Shown here: positions 16,903-24,928 of the stretch, piece after piece
Numbering within the stretch: the stretch's first letter is position 1
Layout: every line of letters starts with the position of its first letter
DNA from: Agrobacterium tumefaciens
GTDB taxonomy: Bacteria; Pseudomonadota; Alphaproteobacteria; Rhizobiales; Rhizobiaceae
Direction: 5' to 3'
Assembly (NCBI RefSeq): GCF_000834635.1
Contig: NZ_JXQV01000045.1
Span: forward strand, 1-52,654
Length of the DNA stretch: 52,654 nt
The notes under the pieces: generated by a model
Databases searched by the model: none
The model's input: the letters and a program-made list of their open reading frames with translations, nothing else
What the model was told of the DNA's origin: nothing
Translations under genes and position numbers: made by a program

Positions 16903-17169
16903 GTGGATAAAACTTTAAAATTCTTAGAGCACGCGGTCACTCTTCTTGACGAGGAGATTCAATTAACACGCCCGGCTCCTCCCTCGCCACAACTAGTGAA
17001 TATTAGGGAGGAAATGCAGGCGATCGTTGAGGTGCTGCGAAGTGGGACGTTGCCTCAGAAAGCGAACCGTGTATCGGGCATCCGGCGCATGATCGTCGAT
17101 GAATGGCCGACGGACTCTCAGCTTGGAAACCAGTTACTTGACGCCCTCTCAGGTTATCATGCCCTCTGA
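16903..17169 (+). CDS. Hypothetical protein, possible orphan immunity gene
   Basis: An 88-residue protein from GTG 16903, with GAAGG about seven bases upstream. It looks helical and acidic in its first half (KFLEHAVTLLDEEIQLTRP) and ends in IRRMIVDEWPTDSQLGNQLL. I do not recognise the family. It starts 14 bases after the decayed Rhs fragment, the position an immunity gene would have relative to an older Rhs tip. That makes retained immunity without a toxin a reasonable reading, but only from context. Confidence 0.5.
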   Translation: MDKTLKFLEHAVTLLDEEIQLTRPAPPSPQLVNIREEMQAIVEVLRSGTLPQKANRVSGIRRMIVDEWPTDSQLGNQLLDALSGYHAL

Positions 17170-17331
17170 GTGTGCCCGCTACTTTCATATTTGGGCGTAA
17201 AGCCTGTTTACCTCAGCTTGGGGCAAGTCTTGGAGTGAGTTGCGGGGTCAGGTTGGGATTTTGGCTACTAGACCCAGTCGGCCCGAAGCTGCGATTTTGG
17301 CCAACGCAAAGAACAGGTAGAGAACTCTTGA

Positions 17332-17496
17332 TCACATAGTGTCTGACGGTGAAGCTTGGCCTTCCAAGGCGCGGTAGACAGTCATCTTGGAAATGTTCAG
17401 GTTACGAGAAACGGCGGCTTTGGTCGCGCCAGCATTGATCCGCCTGCGGATGTCGACGTCAGTTCGACGTCGCATTTCGAGACGGATGGAGTGCAT
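17332..17496 (-). pseudogene. C-terminal helix-turn-helix scrap of a serine recombinase
   Basis: The minus strand encodes 54 residues, MHSIRLEMRRRTDVDIRRRI then GATKAAVSRNLNISKMTVYRAL. This is the C-terminal DNA-binding helix-turn-helix of resolvase/invertase-type recombinases. The catalytic N-terminal domain is absent, since upstream sequence shows no continuing frame. It marks a past mobile-element event between the T6SS island and repABC. Confidence 0.6.
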
Positions 17497-17714
17497 TTAC
17501 CTTATAAAACGCTTTTGCAACTGGTCATTTTCTCCCGTTTTCCTTAACTGTATAAAGCAGCCGAAAAGCGCGCGAGAAAATCATGGCCAATCTATCGGCG
17601 GCCCCAAAACGCCCTAGTCGAAGACACGCTGAGTTCTACTCTTTGGCCTTCCCAACACGCGGTGGATCTGAATCTCTTTCGCAGACGGTAGGCTCACGAT
17701 GCGATCAGGGGATT

Positions 17715-17790
17715 TCGTTACGTCTCTGGCGGCTGGCGCGGCAGACGAAGGATGCAGCCCAGGTCCTACGACTATTGGGACCCGCCTTTA
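17715..17790 (+). pseudogene. Scrap of an IS630-family transposase N-terminus
   Basis: A plus-strand frame reads LRLWRLARQTKDAAQVLRLL, close to the opening of rhizobial IS630 orfA proteins (..RLARxxKDAxQxRRLLALA). The helix-turn-helix that should follow is missing. It is too short for function and is recorded as an insertion-sequence remnant. Confidence 0.45.
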
Positions 17791-17828
17791 TGCGATGTTT
17801 TCCAATACGCTTTGTAAATGACCCCAAA

Positions 17829-17846
17829 AGTTTACTGCGGTAAACT
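17829..17846. other. parS: parS-like centromere site 1 (upstream of repA)
   Basis: AGTTTACTGCGGTAAACT, an 18-base palindrome with one imperfect pair, lies 146 bases upstream of repA. Two further copies lie between repA and repB and inside repB. RepB-type proteins bind such GTTnnCnnnnGnnAAC-like sites for partition. Confidence 0.85.
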
Positions 17847-17868
17847 CGCTATGCGCCATAGTTTTCCA

Positions 17869-17924
17869 GTTAACTTCTTGTTAACTTTGTTTTCCTTGCC
17901 AGACTCATAGAATCGGGTCTAAAT
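17869..17924 (+). promoter_or_regulatory. repABC promoter/operator region
   Basis: Two GTTAAC hexamers at 17869-17874 and 17880-17885 are followed by TTGCCA at 17896-17901 and CTAAAT at 17919-17924, a 17-base spacing suitable for a sigma-70 promoter. The GTTAAC pair could be a RepA operator, since RepA with RepB represses its own operon in this plasmid family. The assignment is by eye. Confidence 0.4.
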
Positions 17925-17974
17925 GCGGTTACATGGCTCGTGTGAGCTTGAAAACGCATTTAGGGTTTTTCGCG

Positions 17975-19189
17975 ATGAATATCGCTCATATCGATAAAAC
18001 GGCAATTTCTGACGTCGATCAACTTATCATTGGTCAGGCGCAAGAGTTGTCGGAAAAATTGAAGCAGCATCGCTTGGAGATGTATCCTCCACGGGCGATG
18101 AAGGACCTGCGCGAGTTTCAGCTTGCAGAGGCTGCACGTTTTGTCGGAGTAACAAGTGGCTACCTGAAGAACCTGTCCCTCGAAGGCAAAGGGCCGCAGC
18201 CCCAGGTTACCCCTTCCGGTCGCCGGTCTTATACCGCGACGCAGATGGAAGCGATGCGTCATTTTCTAGAGCACAGCGGCAGAGCCGGAACACATTATGT
18301 CCCTCACCGTCGTGACGGCGAGAAGCTACAGGTAATCGCGGTCGTCAACTTTAAAGGTGGTAGTGGCAAGACAACAAGTGCTGCACACTTGGCGCAGTAT
18401 CTGGCGTTGTCCGGTCATCGCGTGCTCGCTGTCGATCTCGATCCGCAGGCCTCCCTCTCCGCAATCCATGGCTTGCAGCCTGAGTTCGATGTGCATGAGA
18501 ACGAGACCCTTTATGGAGCGATCCGCTATGACGAACAGCAGCGCCCGCTTAGCGAGATCATTCGCAAGACCAATTTCCCCAACCTCGATCTTGTGCCTGG
18601 AAATCTTGAACTGATGGAGTTTGAGCACGATACCCCACGTATTCTAGCCCAAGGCAAAGGCAAGGACTACGGACGGATTTTCTTCGCTCGTCTTGATGAG
18701 GCTCTATCGTCCGTAGCAGACGATTACGACGTGGTGATTATCGACTGCCCTCCCCAGCTTGGCTTTCTGACGATGAGCGCGATCTGTGCAGCGACTGCGG
18801 TCCTGATTACAGTTCACCCGCAGATGCTGGACGTCATGTCTATGTGCCAATTCCTGCAGATGCTGGGCGACATTCTCAGCACGCTTAAGAATGTGGGCGG
18901 TAACATGAATCTGGACTGGCTTCGGTATCTTGTCACTCGATACGATCCGCAAGATGGGCCACAGACGCAGATGGTGGCGTTCATGCGTTCCATGTTTAAA
19001 AACCATGTCCTATTGAACCCTATGTTGCGAAGTGTCGCGATCTCAGACGCCGCGATGACGAACCAGACACTTTACGAAGTTGAGCGTGCCGCATTCACCC
19101 GTTCAACATATGACCGGGCTATTGAAGCAATGGACGCTGTAAATGCCGAAGTGCTGGATTTGATATACAAAGCATGGGGCCGGAACTGA
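17975..19189 (+). CDS. repA: Plasmid partition ATPase RepA
   Basis: A 404-residue ParA-type ATPase of the RepABC family. An N-terminal region with a helix-turn-helix (FVGVTSGYLKNLSLEGKGPQ) precedes the deviant Walker A FKGGSGKTT (about residue 126) and the Walker B-like YDVVIIDCPPQLG. It segregates the replicon with RepB and represses the operon. The frame is open from ATG 17933, but RepA proteins usually begin shortly before the LIIGQAQELSEKL-type helix, so I prefer 17975. Neither start has a strong ribosome binding site. repB follows 45 bases after the stop with a parS site between. Confidence 0.95.
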   Translation: MNIAHIDKTAISDVDQLIIGQAQELSEKLKQHRLEMYPPRAMKDLREFQLAEAARFVGVTSGYLKNLSLEGKGPQPQVTPSGRRSYTATQMEAMRHFLEHSGRAGTHYVPHRRDGEKLQVIAVVNFKGGSGKTTSAAHLAQYLALSGHRVLAVDLDPQASLSAIHGLQPEFDVHENETLYGAIRYDEQQRPLSEIIRKTNFPNLDLVPGNLELMEFEHDTPRILAQGKGKDYGRIFFARLDEALSSVADDYDVVIIDCPPQLGFLTMSAICAATAVLITVHPQMLDVMSMCQFLQMLGDILSTLKNVGGNMNLDWLRYLVTRYDPQDGPQTQMVAFMRSMFKNHVLLNPMLRSVAISDAAMTNQTLYEVERAAFTRSTYDRAIEAMDAVNAEVLDLIYKAWGRN

Positions 19190-19198
19190 TGTGTATTG

Positions 19199-19216
19199 AG
19201 TTTACCGCAGTAAACT
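19199..19216. other. parS: parS-like centromere site 2 (repA-repB gap)
   Basis: AGTTTACCGCAGTAAACT, a palindrome differing from site 1 only at two symmetric central bases, sits in the repA-repB gap just ahead of the repB ribosome binding site. Bound RepB could also influence its own expression here. Confidence 0.88.
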
Positions 19217-19234
19217 TTCGGCAGGGAGCGCACC

Positions 19235-20278
19235 ATGGCTCGTAAAAACATCTTGTCTGGAATTATGAACGAAGACAAGCATACCAGCCCCGGCGGTATC
19301 GAGGAAAAACCTCAAGAGAGCTTCCGCACGACCACGCGGGGAATGGGTGCTCTTGGTGCCGTAACCAGAAGCATTGACGAACTCGCAGCGCGTGCAGATG
19401 CCGCACAGGAGATCGAGAGACGTCTGGCCGAGGGTGAGACTGTAATCAAGCTCGATACGGGGTTGATCGATAGCTCGTTCGTCACGGATCGCGTTGCGAT
19501 GGATGAAGCGGACTTTCAAGAACTTGTCGAGGCTATACGCGCCCGAGGTCAGGACACCCCGATATTGGTTCGTCCGCACCCCACAAGGACAGGACACTAT
19601 CAGACCGTATTTGGTCACCGCCGCGTTCGAGCCGCCCGCGAGATCGGAATTCCTGTTCGTGCCGTCGTCAAGGCGCTGGAAGACCGTGATCACGTCATTG
19701 CCCAAGGACAAGAGAATTCGCAGCGATCCGACCTGTCTTTCATCGAGAAAGCGATGTTTGCACACAATCTGGAAACAGGCGGTTTCGGACGAGACACTAT
19801 CATGTTGGCGCTTGGAGCTGACAAGACAACAATCTCGAAGATGCTGTCTGCTATCGAGCGATTTCCTGCCGATATTCTCGACACTGTGAAGGCGGCGAGG
19901 GCGCCAGGCCGCGACCGTTGGTATTCTCTTGGTGGGGCAGTGTCAGAAGAAGCCATGGCCGACAGGGTACGGTCTGTTCTTCGCGAACCTGATTTTATCG
20001 CTTCTGCTCCCGATGCTCGTTTCGAGATGTTGGAGCGGTTGGTCCCGAGAGAAAAGTTTACCGCAGTAAACTCAGGAGACAAATCGCCGGTCCAAAGGTG
20101 GGAAAGCGAAAGAAGCTTGGTTCGAGCATCTATCAAAGGCGACGGGAAGCGCGTGACTATCGCTCTGAAGTCTCCCAAAAATTCGGACCAGGCCGCCGCG
20201 TTCGGCGCTTATCTCGCCAATAATCTCGACAAGCTCTACGAGGCTTTCGAAAACGATCAACAGCAAAGTGGAGACTGA
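19235..20278 (+). CDS. repB: Plasmid partition protein RepB
   Basis: A 347-residue ParB-family protein of RepABC replicons. It begins MARKNILSGI, has GMGALGAVTRSIDELAARA near residue 38, the ParB nuclease-like block (DTPILVRPHP, QTVFGHRRVRAAREIG), the QENSQRSDLSFIEKAMFAHN segment and a helix-turn-helix (LGADKTTISKMLSAIERFP). It binds parS and works with RepA. One parS copy lies inside this gene, where it encodes KFTAVNS, so the DNA site constrains the protein sequence. The repC leader with an antisense RNA follows. Confidence 0.95.
   Translation: MARKNILSGIMNEDKHTSPGGIEEKPQESFRTTTRGMGALGAVTRSIDELAARADAAQEIERRLAEGETVIKLDTGLIDSSFVTDRVAMDEADFQELVEAIRARGQDTPILVRPHPTRTGHYQTVFGHRRVRAAREIGIPVRAVVKALEDRDHVIAQGQENSQRSDLSFIEKAMFAHNLETGGFGRDTIMLALGADKTTISKMLSAIERFPADILDTVKAARAPGRDRWYSLGGAVSEEAMADRVRSVLREPDFIASAPDARFEMLERLVPREKFTAVNSGDKSPVQRWESERSLVRASIKGDGKRVTIALKSPKNSDQAAAFGAYLANNLDKLYEAFENDQQQSGD
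20055..20072. other. parS: parS-like centromere site 3 (inside repB)
   Basis: AGTTTACCGCAGTAAACT, identical to site 2, lies within the repB coding sequence around codons 274-280. An intragenic parS is uncommon but known among RepABC plasmids. Confidence 0.85.
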
Positions 20279-20284
20279 ACCGCA

Positions 20285-20410
20285 AAAGAAAAAGGCCCCC
20301 AAACGGTAAACCGTGGAAGCCCTTCTCGATCTCTAGCAAGTAAGAGAATCGCATTTCCCCGAATCACAGTCAAGAGTCTTTGGCACCGTTTTGGTGAGGA
20401 ATTTTCTTTT
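20285..20410 (-). ncRNA. Antisense RNA controlling repC (RepABC ctRNA)
   Basis: In RepABC plasmids the repB-repC gap encodes a small counter-transcribed RNA that blocks repC expression. Here the 153-base gap holds, read on the minus strand, a stem-loop (GGCTTCCACGG, loop TTTA, CCGTTTGGGGGCC) followed directly by TTTTTCTTTT, a good intrinsic terminator at about 20288-20322. The 5' end would lie near 20400. The boundaries are estimated. Confidence 0.7.
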
Positions 20411-20431
20411 GCCTATTAGAGGGTGAAAGAA

Positions 20432-21646
20432 ATGCAGACAGGAAGTGTGACGACGCCCTTTGGGCGGCGGCCAATGACGCTCGCCTTGGTGAAGCGGCAA
20501 GTGGCCACAAACAATATCAAGGCTGGTAAAACGGTTGAGAAATGGAAAGTCTTCCGTGATGCCTCGGAAGCCAGAGAAGAACTCGGCTTGCAGTCGAACA
20601 GCCTGGCTGTGCTCGACGCGCTTCTGAGCTTCTATCCGGAAAATGAATTGCGCCAGGACGCGCAGCTCGTGGTGTTTCCTTCAAACGCTCAACTGATCCT
20701 TCGAGCCCACGGCATGGCAGGCGCTACGCTGCGCCGGCATCTCGCGCTTCTGGTCGATGCTGGTCTCATCGTCCGCAAGGACAGTGCCAACGGCAAGCGC
20801 TACGCGCGGAAGAACGGTTCCGGCGAGATCGAGAACGCGTTTGGCTTCGACCTCTCGCCAATTCTCGCTCGGTCTGAAGAACTTGCCGTCATCGCACAAA
20901 AGGTCGTCGCGGCGCGCTCAGCGTTCCGCAAGGCGAAAGAGAACCTGACAATCTGCCGCCGGGATGTCCGCAAGCTCATCACCGCGGCAATAGAAGAGGG
21001 GGCTGACGGCGACTGGATGGCGATCGAGGCTATGTACATTGACCTCGTAGCCCGCATTCCACGCTCTCCGACCATCGCTGACGTCGCCAGTATTCTTGAC
21101 GAACTGGAGCTTCTGCGCGAGGAAATCCTTAATCTCTTGGATATGCAGTCAAATTCAGAATTTAATAGCACCAATGATGCTCATATTGAGCGGCACATAC
21201 AGAATTCAAAACCCGAATCCTTCAATGAACTTGAACCTCGCTCTGAAAAAGAGCAGGGCGAAAAGCCGAGCAAGAGACGCGGACCTCAAACTGAGACGCT
21301 GAAGGCCTTTCCTCTGGGTGTTGTGCTGAAGGCATGCCCGCAGATTATCGACTATGGTCCGGCCGGCGCTGTGGATGGGTGGCGCGATCTCATGTTGGCC
21401 GCGGTCGTGGTGAGGTCGATGCTGGGTGTGAGCCCGTCGGCCTATCAGGAGGCGTGCGAAACCATGGGGCCTGAAAATGCGGCGGTTGCGATTGCCTGTA
21501 TCCTGGAGAGGGCAGGGCACATCAATTCGGCCGGCGGATATCTGCGTGATCTCACCAACCGGGCGGCGCGTGGGGAGTTTTCGCTGGGGCCGATGGTCAT
21601 GGCACTGCTGAGGTTGAACGGGGAAGGCGAAAAGCGGTCGGCTTGA
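20432..21646 (+). CDS. repC: Plasmid replication initiator RepC
   Basis: A 404-residue RepC. It opens with FGRRPMTLALVKRQ, has the winged-helix region (LRAHGMAGATLRRHLALLVDAGLIVRKDS, NGKRYAR), a variable middle around residues 230-285, and the conserved C-terminal block with INSAGGYLRDLTNRAARGEF. RepC initiates replication at an origin inside its own gene. I start at ATG 20432, preceded by AGAGGG; a GTG at 20423 is also in frame. Expression is limited by the antisense RNA in the leader. Confidence 0.95.
   Translation: MQTGSVTTPFGRRPMTLALVKRQVATNNIKAGKTVEKWKVFRDASEAREELGLQSNSLAVLDALLSFYPENELRQDAQLVVFPSNAQLILRAHGMAGATLRRHLALLVDAGLIVRKDSANGKRYARKNGSGEIENAFGFDLSPILARSEELAVIAQKVVAARSAFRKAKENLTICRRDVRKLITAAIEEGADGDWMAIEAMYIDLVARIPRSPTIADVASILDELELLREEILNLLDMQSNSEFNSTNDAHIERHIQNSKPESFNELEPRSEKEQGEKPSKRRGPQTETLKAFPLGVVLKACPQIIDYGPAGAVDGWRDLMLAAVVVRSMLGVSPSAYQEACETMGPENAAVAIACILERAGHINSAGGYLRDLTNRAARGEFSLGPMVMALLRLNGEGEKRSA
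21130..21235. other. oriV: AT-rich segment in repC, candidate oriV
   Basis: This stretch of repC is clearly more AT-rich than its surroundings (for example TCAAATTCAGAATTTAATAG) and falls in the poorly conserved middle of the protein. In RepABC plasmids the origin lies in such a segment inside repC. The position is by analogy only. Confidence 0.45.
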
Positions 21647-21710
21647 TGATCATTGACAAAAGCGAGTTCGATCAGCATAACTACCCCAATGGGTTATAAT
21701 CACTACGTAG

Positions 21711-22043
21711 ACAGTTGCTGAAACATCGCTCTTCGTCAAACAGGCTGCGGCTCTTTTTACGGACGACGAGCGCAAGGATCTGATCGACTTTCTGGCGACC
21801 AATCCTCAAGCGGGTGATGAAATACCGGGTGCAGGTGGTGTCCGTAAGCTGAGATTTGGGGCCAAGGGTAAAGGCAAACGGGGTGGCGCCCGCGTTATCT
21901 ATTACTGGTACAGCGACGATGCGCCCATCTACGCGCTTCTCGTTTACGGAAAGAATGAAAAGACCGATTTGAAGCCGGAAGAGGCCAAGGCGGTTGCTGC
22001 GTTCGCAAAGGCGATCAAGGCGACATACAGGAGCAAACCATGA
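21711..22043 (+). pseudogene. RelE-family toxin gene lacking a start codon
   Basis: The frame ending in the TGA at 22041-22043 encodes about 110 residues typical of COG4737 RelE/HigB2 toxins: TVAETSLFVKQAAALFTDDE, then AGDEIPGAGG, GGARVIYYWYSDDAPIYALL and YGKNEKTDLKPEEAKAV. At the expected start the codons read ACG TAG before ACA GTT GCT. There is no in-frame ATG, GTG or TTG after the TAG. The toxin is therefore probably silenced while its sequence is otherwise intact. The antitoxin ATG overlaps the stop (ATGA). Confidence 0.8.
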
Positions 22044-22345
22044 GCGAGACAACAAAATTCGGCGAGGACTTGATTCAGGCTATGACCGAAGCTCTGGGTC
22101 ATGCGCAGGGCAGGGACCCTACGGGCATGCGTGTCACTACCGTTGATCTGGAAACTGTTGATGCGAAGGCGATCCGCCAAAAGCTGCATCTGACACAAGA
22201 TGAAATGGCGACTTTCCTCGGGACAAGCCCATCAGGATACAAAAAATGGGAGCAGGGGGTTCGACAGCCCTCAGGCGCCGCTCGAACGCTTCTGCGTGTG
22301 ATGGAGAAGGAGCCCGAGGCAGTGCTGCGAGCGCTCTCAATCTGA
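22040..22345 (+). CDS. Helix-turn-helix antitoxin (HigA2/COG2944-like)
   Basis: A 101-residue XRE-type protein. The N-terminal half carries MRVTTVDLETVDAKAIRQKL and the C-terminal half the helix-turn-helix LTQDEMATFLGTSPSGYKKW followed by EQGVRQPSGAARTLLRVMEK. This is the antitoxin partner of COG4737 toxins and also a transcriptional repressor. The adjacent toxin has lost its start codon, so this copy is probably an unpartnered antitoxin. It could still neutralise an equivalent toxin from another replicon. Confidence 0.85.
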   Translation: MSETTKFGEDLIQAMTEALGHAQGRDPTGMRVTTVDLETVDAKAIRQKLHLTQDEMATFLGTSPSGYKKWEQGVRQPSGAARTLLRVMEKEPEAVLRALSI

Positions 22346-22583
22346 GAGGGTGGATTGTCAGGCTTGGTCACATAGACGAGGGTCAACGTTGACGCTGGGT
22401 GGACAAAGCTTTTTCATGAGGCTTCTATCACCATTGCAAAAAGTCTTAGACACCCGCGACCTTTAGAACCTCCGCCTTCGAGCGACCGTTTCAATCGCTG
22501 GGCGCCAGTTAAGCTTGGCGCATGCCATGCCAGCTATAGTGAGCAGCTGACGGGTCGAGTCCTCCCAAGCTTCGCCTGTTCCT
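22346..22583 (+). other. Intergenic region before a strong terminator
   Basis: No gene is supported. A GGGTCGAGTCCTCCC string near 22553 resembles a tRNA T-arm, but no cloverleaf could be drawn around it. The region ends in a strong terminator, so an unrecognised small transcript is possible. Confidence 0.25.
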
Positions 22584-22620
22584 AAGAGAGCCGCGATTGA
22601 ATTCACGGCTCTCTTTTTTT
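22584..22620 (+). terminator. Strong intrinsic terminator
   Basis: AGAGAGCCG and CGGCTCTCT form a nine-base perfect stem around a 12-base loop, followed by TTTTTTT. It faces plus-strand transcription from the antitoxin or from an unannotated small RNA. Confidence 0.85.
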
Positions 22621-22701
22621 ATCGGTACGAGCCCGAACGCGAAAGACCCGGCTTACGTGCCATCTCTTTCGAAACGGAAAGGCTGGTGCATGAGCTTACC
22701 G

Positions 22702-22923
22702 TTATTCCGGTTCGGAAGACCAGCTTTTGGTCGTCCACTGTCCTCGCGTATGGCCGTTTTCATCAACGGCCTCGACGCGAGTGGCGTTGGGATAACGTGC
22801 GAGAGCCAATCTCGCCACTCCCTCGACCAAATCCCATGGCGCCTCAATATTAATAATGTCTTCTCGGTTCACGTCGGGTGGCGAGGAGACATCATCATAA
22901 ACGATAATCGAGAATGTGGTCAT
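22702..22923 (-). CDS. Hypothetical small protein
   Basis: A 73-residue protein from ATG 22923, which begins 23 bases after the stop of the zinc-binding protein gene, so the two are probably co-transcribed. An upstream ATG at 22995 would overlap that gene by 50 bases. The sequence has INIEAPWDLVEGVARLALAR and ends in an acidic tail. I do not recognise the family. The ribosome binding site is weak. Confidence 0.45.
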   Translation of the reverse strand: MTTFSIIVYDDVSSPPDVNREDIINIEAPWDLVEGVARLALARYPNATRVEAVDENGHTRGQWTTKSWSSEPE

Positions 22924-22945
22924 TGAACTGGTCTCGCGACGGTCA

Positions 22946-23569
22946 TCAATTTTGCCAAAGGAACTTGCCAGTCCCTCCTTCACATTCGCATTCAAACAGA
23001 TAACCGCAACCGCCCCCGAAGTTCATTTCCGTCTCGTAGTGTGGGCCGGTTTCAAGCTGAGCTACAAAACCCATCTTCTTCTTACAGTGATGGCAGGTCG
23101 GCGTTTCGTCGCCCTGTAGCCAAACTGGATTTCCGCTGATCTGGCCGAGAACGTCACGCTGGCGGCGAGAATGCGGTTGGGCCCATTCCTCACGGGCGCT
23201 GTTATAGGTCGATGAATGTACCCGCTCGATACGAGCGCCATATCGCAGGCCAGCACGAACGACCTCGCCGTTGGATGGAGCATCGGCGGACTTGAGATTA
23301 TCAATGCCTGTGCAAACGACAGCATTTCCGCCACGATCCGCGTCCCACTCCCAGCATACCCCAGGGTCGTTCTGACACATAAAGATCAAGTAGAGCTTCT
23401 GCGCGCCTGCGCGTCGAACCTGACCAAGAAACTGCATATTGCCGCCGCAGGATTTACATGCTGGCCAGGAGAAACTGATATCGGTGGACGGCAAGCCTCC
23501 AAAGCTTGTTTCCGGAGAAGGTCCATCTTTCACAGTGCCGTCTAGAAGAAGGAGGTCAATATCGGCCAT
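22946..23569 (-). CDS. Zinc-binding protein, DUF1963/PDCD2-like
   Basis: A 207-residue protein with paired cysteines: WPACKSCGGNMQFLGQV near residue 35, PTCHHCKKKMGFVAQLE near residue 155, and a C-terminal CGYLFECECEGGTG. The WPxCxxC..M.FLxQ pattern resembles bacterial DUF1963-related and PDCD2-like proteins, which bind zinc and are thought to act in protein interactions. It lies beside SMI1/KNR4 and DUF1963 genes, suggesting an immunity-like cluster. The family call is tentative. Confidence 0.55.
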   Translation of the reverse strand: MADIDLLLLDGTVKDGPSPETSFGGLPSTDISFSWPACKSCGGNMQFLGQVRRAGAQKLYLIFMCQNDPGVCWEWDADRGGNAVVCTGIDNLKSADAPSNGEVVRAGLRYGARIERVHSSTYNSAREEWAQPHSRRQRDVLGQISGNPVWLQGDETPTCHHCKKKMGFVAQLETGPHYETEMNFGGGCGYLFECECEGGTGKFLWQN

Positions 23570-23641
23570 AGGCTTTCCTACACATCGTTTCGGTCGAAAA
23601 ATCTCAGGATATGTTACATCGACTCTTGCAGCGCTGCAAAA

Positions 23642-23803
23642 TCAGGATTTTCCTGACACCATTTGCCCAATCCACACGCCTAAAAAGCCCCCTACAGCGG
23701 CAGAAACAGCAATTGCCCAATACGGTGCACCAAGAGCCTGAGCAGTCCAAACACTAAGCCCGCTGAAAAGCCCAATGACCAAGCCCTCCATAATTCGATT
23801 CAT
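23642..23803 (-). CDS. Small membrane protein
   Basis: A 53-residue protein from ATG 23803, with a consensus AGGAGG six bases upstream, which overrides longer frames. It consists of two hydrophobic segments (GLVIGLFSGLSVWTAQALG and AIAVSAAVGGFLGVWIG), with glycines that suggest a tight hairpin, and ends GQMVSGKS. No family is recognised. A short hairpin overlaps its stop. It may be a stress-related or immunity-associated membrane peptide; no evidence decides. Confidence 0.6.
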   Translation of the reverse strand: MNRIMEGLVIGLFSGLSVWTAQALGAPYWAIAVSAAVGGFLGVWIGQMVSGKS

Positions 23804-23947
23804 ATCTACCTCCTGAACGATGGAGCGAAATTCCCGTATTCTGTACGACATGATAACTGGGATTTTGCCGCGTTGCAAAAGTAGGATGTTTGCGCCGAAG
23901 TTGAAGTCCGGGTTCAGCCCCACGCGCTCAGTGAGCTTGGTTGAGGC

Positions 23948-24721
23948 TCACACCGCCCGGTTCTGCAGGTACAGACCTCGAAAAAACACAGCCATGTTTG
24001 GCCACCAGAAAGTAAACCTATGTGTTTCCCACGCGGCCAAAGGATCGTCATCGGATTGGCTGAAAAAAGCCTTGCAGACACGTGGCGACGTACCTTGGCG
24101 ATAGTCCAGCAGAACAGCCTGGCTACCGGCACAGGCGATCGCGATCAGGCGTGGATCAAGCTTGCTGCAATATAGCCTGCCGAGATCGAGATCCTCCCAT
24201 TCCACCGGCAGAAGATCTCGTAGAGGTGCGACATTCTCCAACGCCAGATATTGATGGGTTGATTGGGGAATGGGCTCAATATCATCACTCTGTGGTTTGT
24301 CCCTGTCTCCCCAATGAAGCGTGCCCACCCAACCGCCGTTGAAATGTTTGTAGACGTCGCGCCACGGCAGTGGCAGACGAATTCCCAGTCGCTCTTCCTG
24401 CGCGGCAATCTGTGCCTCGGTCAGTCTTCCGCTCTCTTTTACGCCAACCCGCCTTTGCCAGATGCGGTTTTTTATCAATTCGGGATCGGTCTCATTCTCG
24501 ATCACCGTGTGCTGGTCCAGGTGCCAGGTAAATATGTTGTCCACATCCACACGCGTAACCGGCTGTTTCAGTCGCTTTTTCTCACGGCGCATATCGGGAT
24601 TAACGGGGCGCCAAACCAGGGCCGATTCGCGGTTGCTCTTGCGCTCGTCCAGCATGCTAAGGAAAAGCCGCTCGGTTTCAAGTTCCTCTGAAGTGGGCGA
24701 AGAAGATGTAGGTTTCGTCAT
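23948..24721 (-). CDS. SMI1/KNR4 (SUKH-superfamily) protein, probable immunity protein
   Basis: A 257-residue protein whose middle carries the SMI1/KNR4 signature: LTEAQIAAQEERLGIRLPLP then WRDVYKHFNGG, followed by PLRDLLPVEWEDLDL and the IAIACAGSQAVLLDYR strand pair. SUKH proteins are a major immunity family against polymorphic toxins. I start at ATG 24721, with AAGGAG ten bases upstream; a start at 24784 would add 21 residues. No toxin is adjacent, so it is either an orphan immunity gene or serves a toxin elsewhere in the cell. Confidence 0.85.
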   Translation of the reverse strand: MTKPTSSSPTSEELETERLFLSMLDERKSNRESALVWRPVNPDMRREKKRLKQPVTRVDVDNIFTWHLDQHTVIENETDPELIKNRIWQRRVGVKESGRLTEAQIAAQEERLGIRLPLPWRDVYKHFNGGWVGTLHWGDRDKPQSDDIEPIPQSTHQYLALENVAPLRDLLPVEWEDLDLGRLYCSKLDPRLIAIACAGSQAVLLDYRQGTSPRVCKAFFSQSDDDPLAAWETHRFTFWWPNMAVFFRGLYLQNRAV

Positions 24722-24823
24722 TCTCCGTAAACTCCTTTTCGCAAGTTGATAGGGCTGGCGGAACTGGCCGATCTCTTTGAACATTTCGCCAGGTCACGAT
24801 AGCTCAGCGGAATTTCTGATATC

Positions 24824-24928
24824 AAGCTCTTACGCAGAGGTTGCCTGGGTATCTACCTTGTCGAGCGAGCGCATCGGATTTTTAGAGGCCGCAACAGATC
24901 CAGAAGGCCAAGTCCGTTTGCGCCGGTG
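24824..24928 (-). pseudogene. Decayed 3' end of an AsmA-like gene
   Basis: These ~105 bases match the last part of the AsmA-like gene at 28532-28640, including the stop codon and six bases beyond it. The minus-strand frame starts GANGLGLLDL as in the intact gene, then a one-base deletion shifts it. It is a partial, decayed duplication in the same orientation, about 3.7 kb away. Confidence 0.75.

Noticed and set aside
22545..22570. T-arm-like string GGGTCGAGTCCTCCC suggesting a tRNA
   Set aside because: No acceptor, D or anticodon stems could be matched around it.
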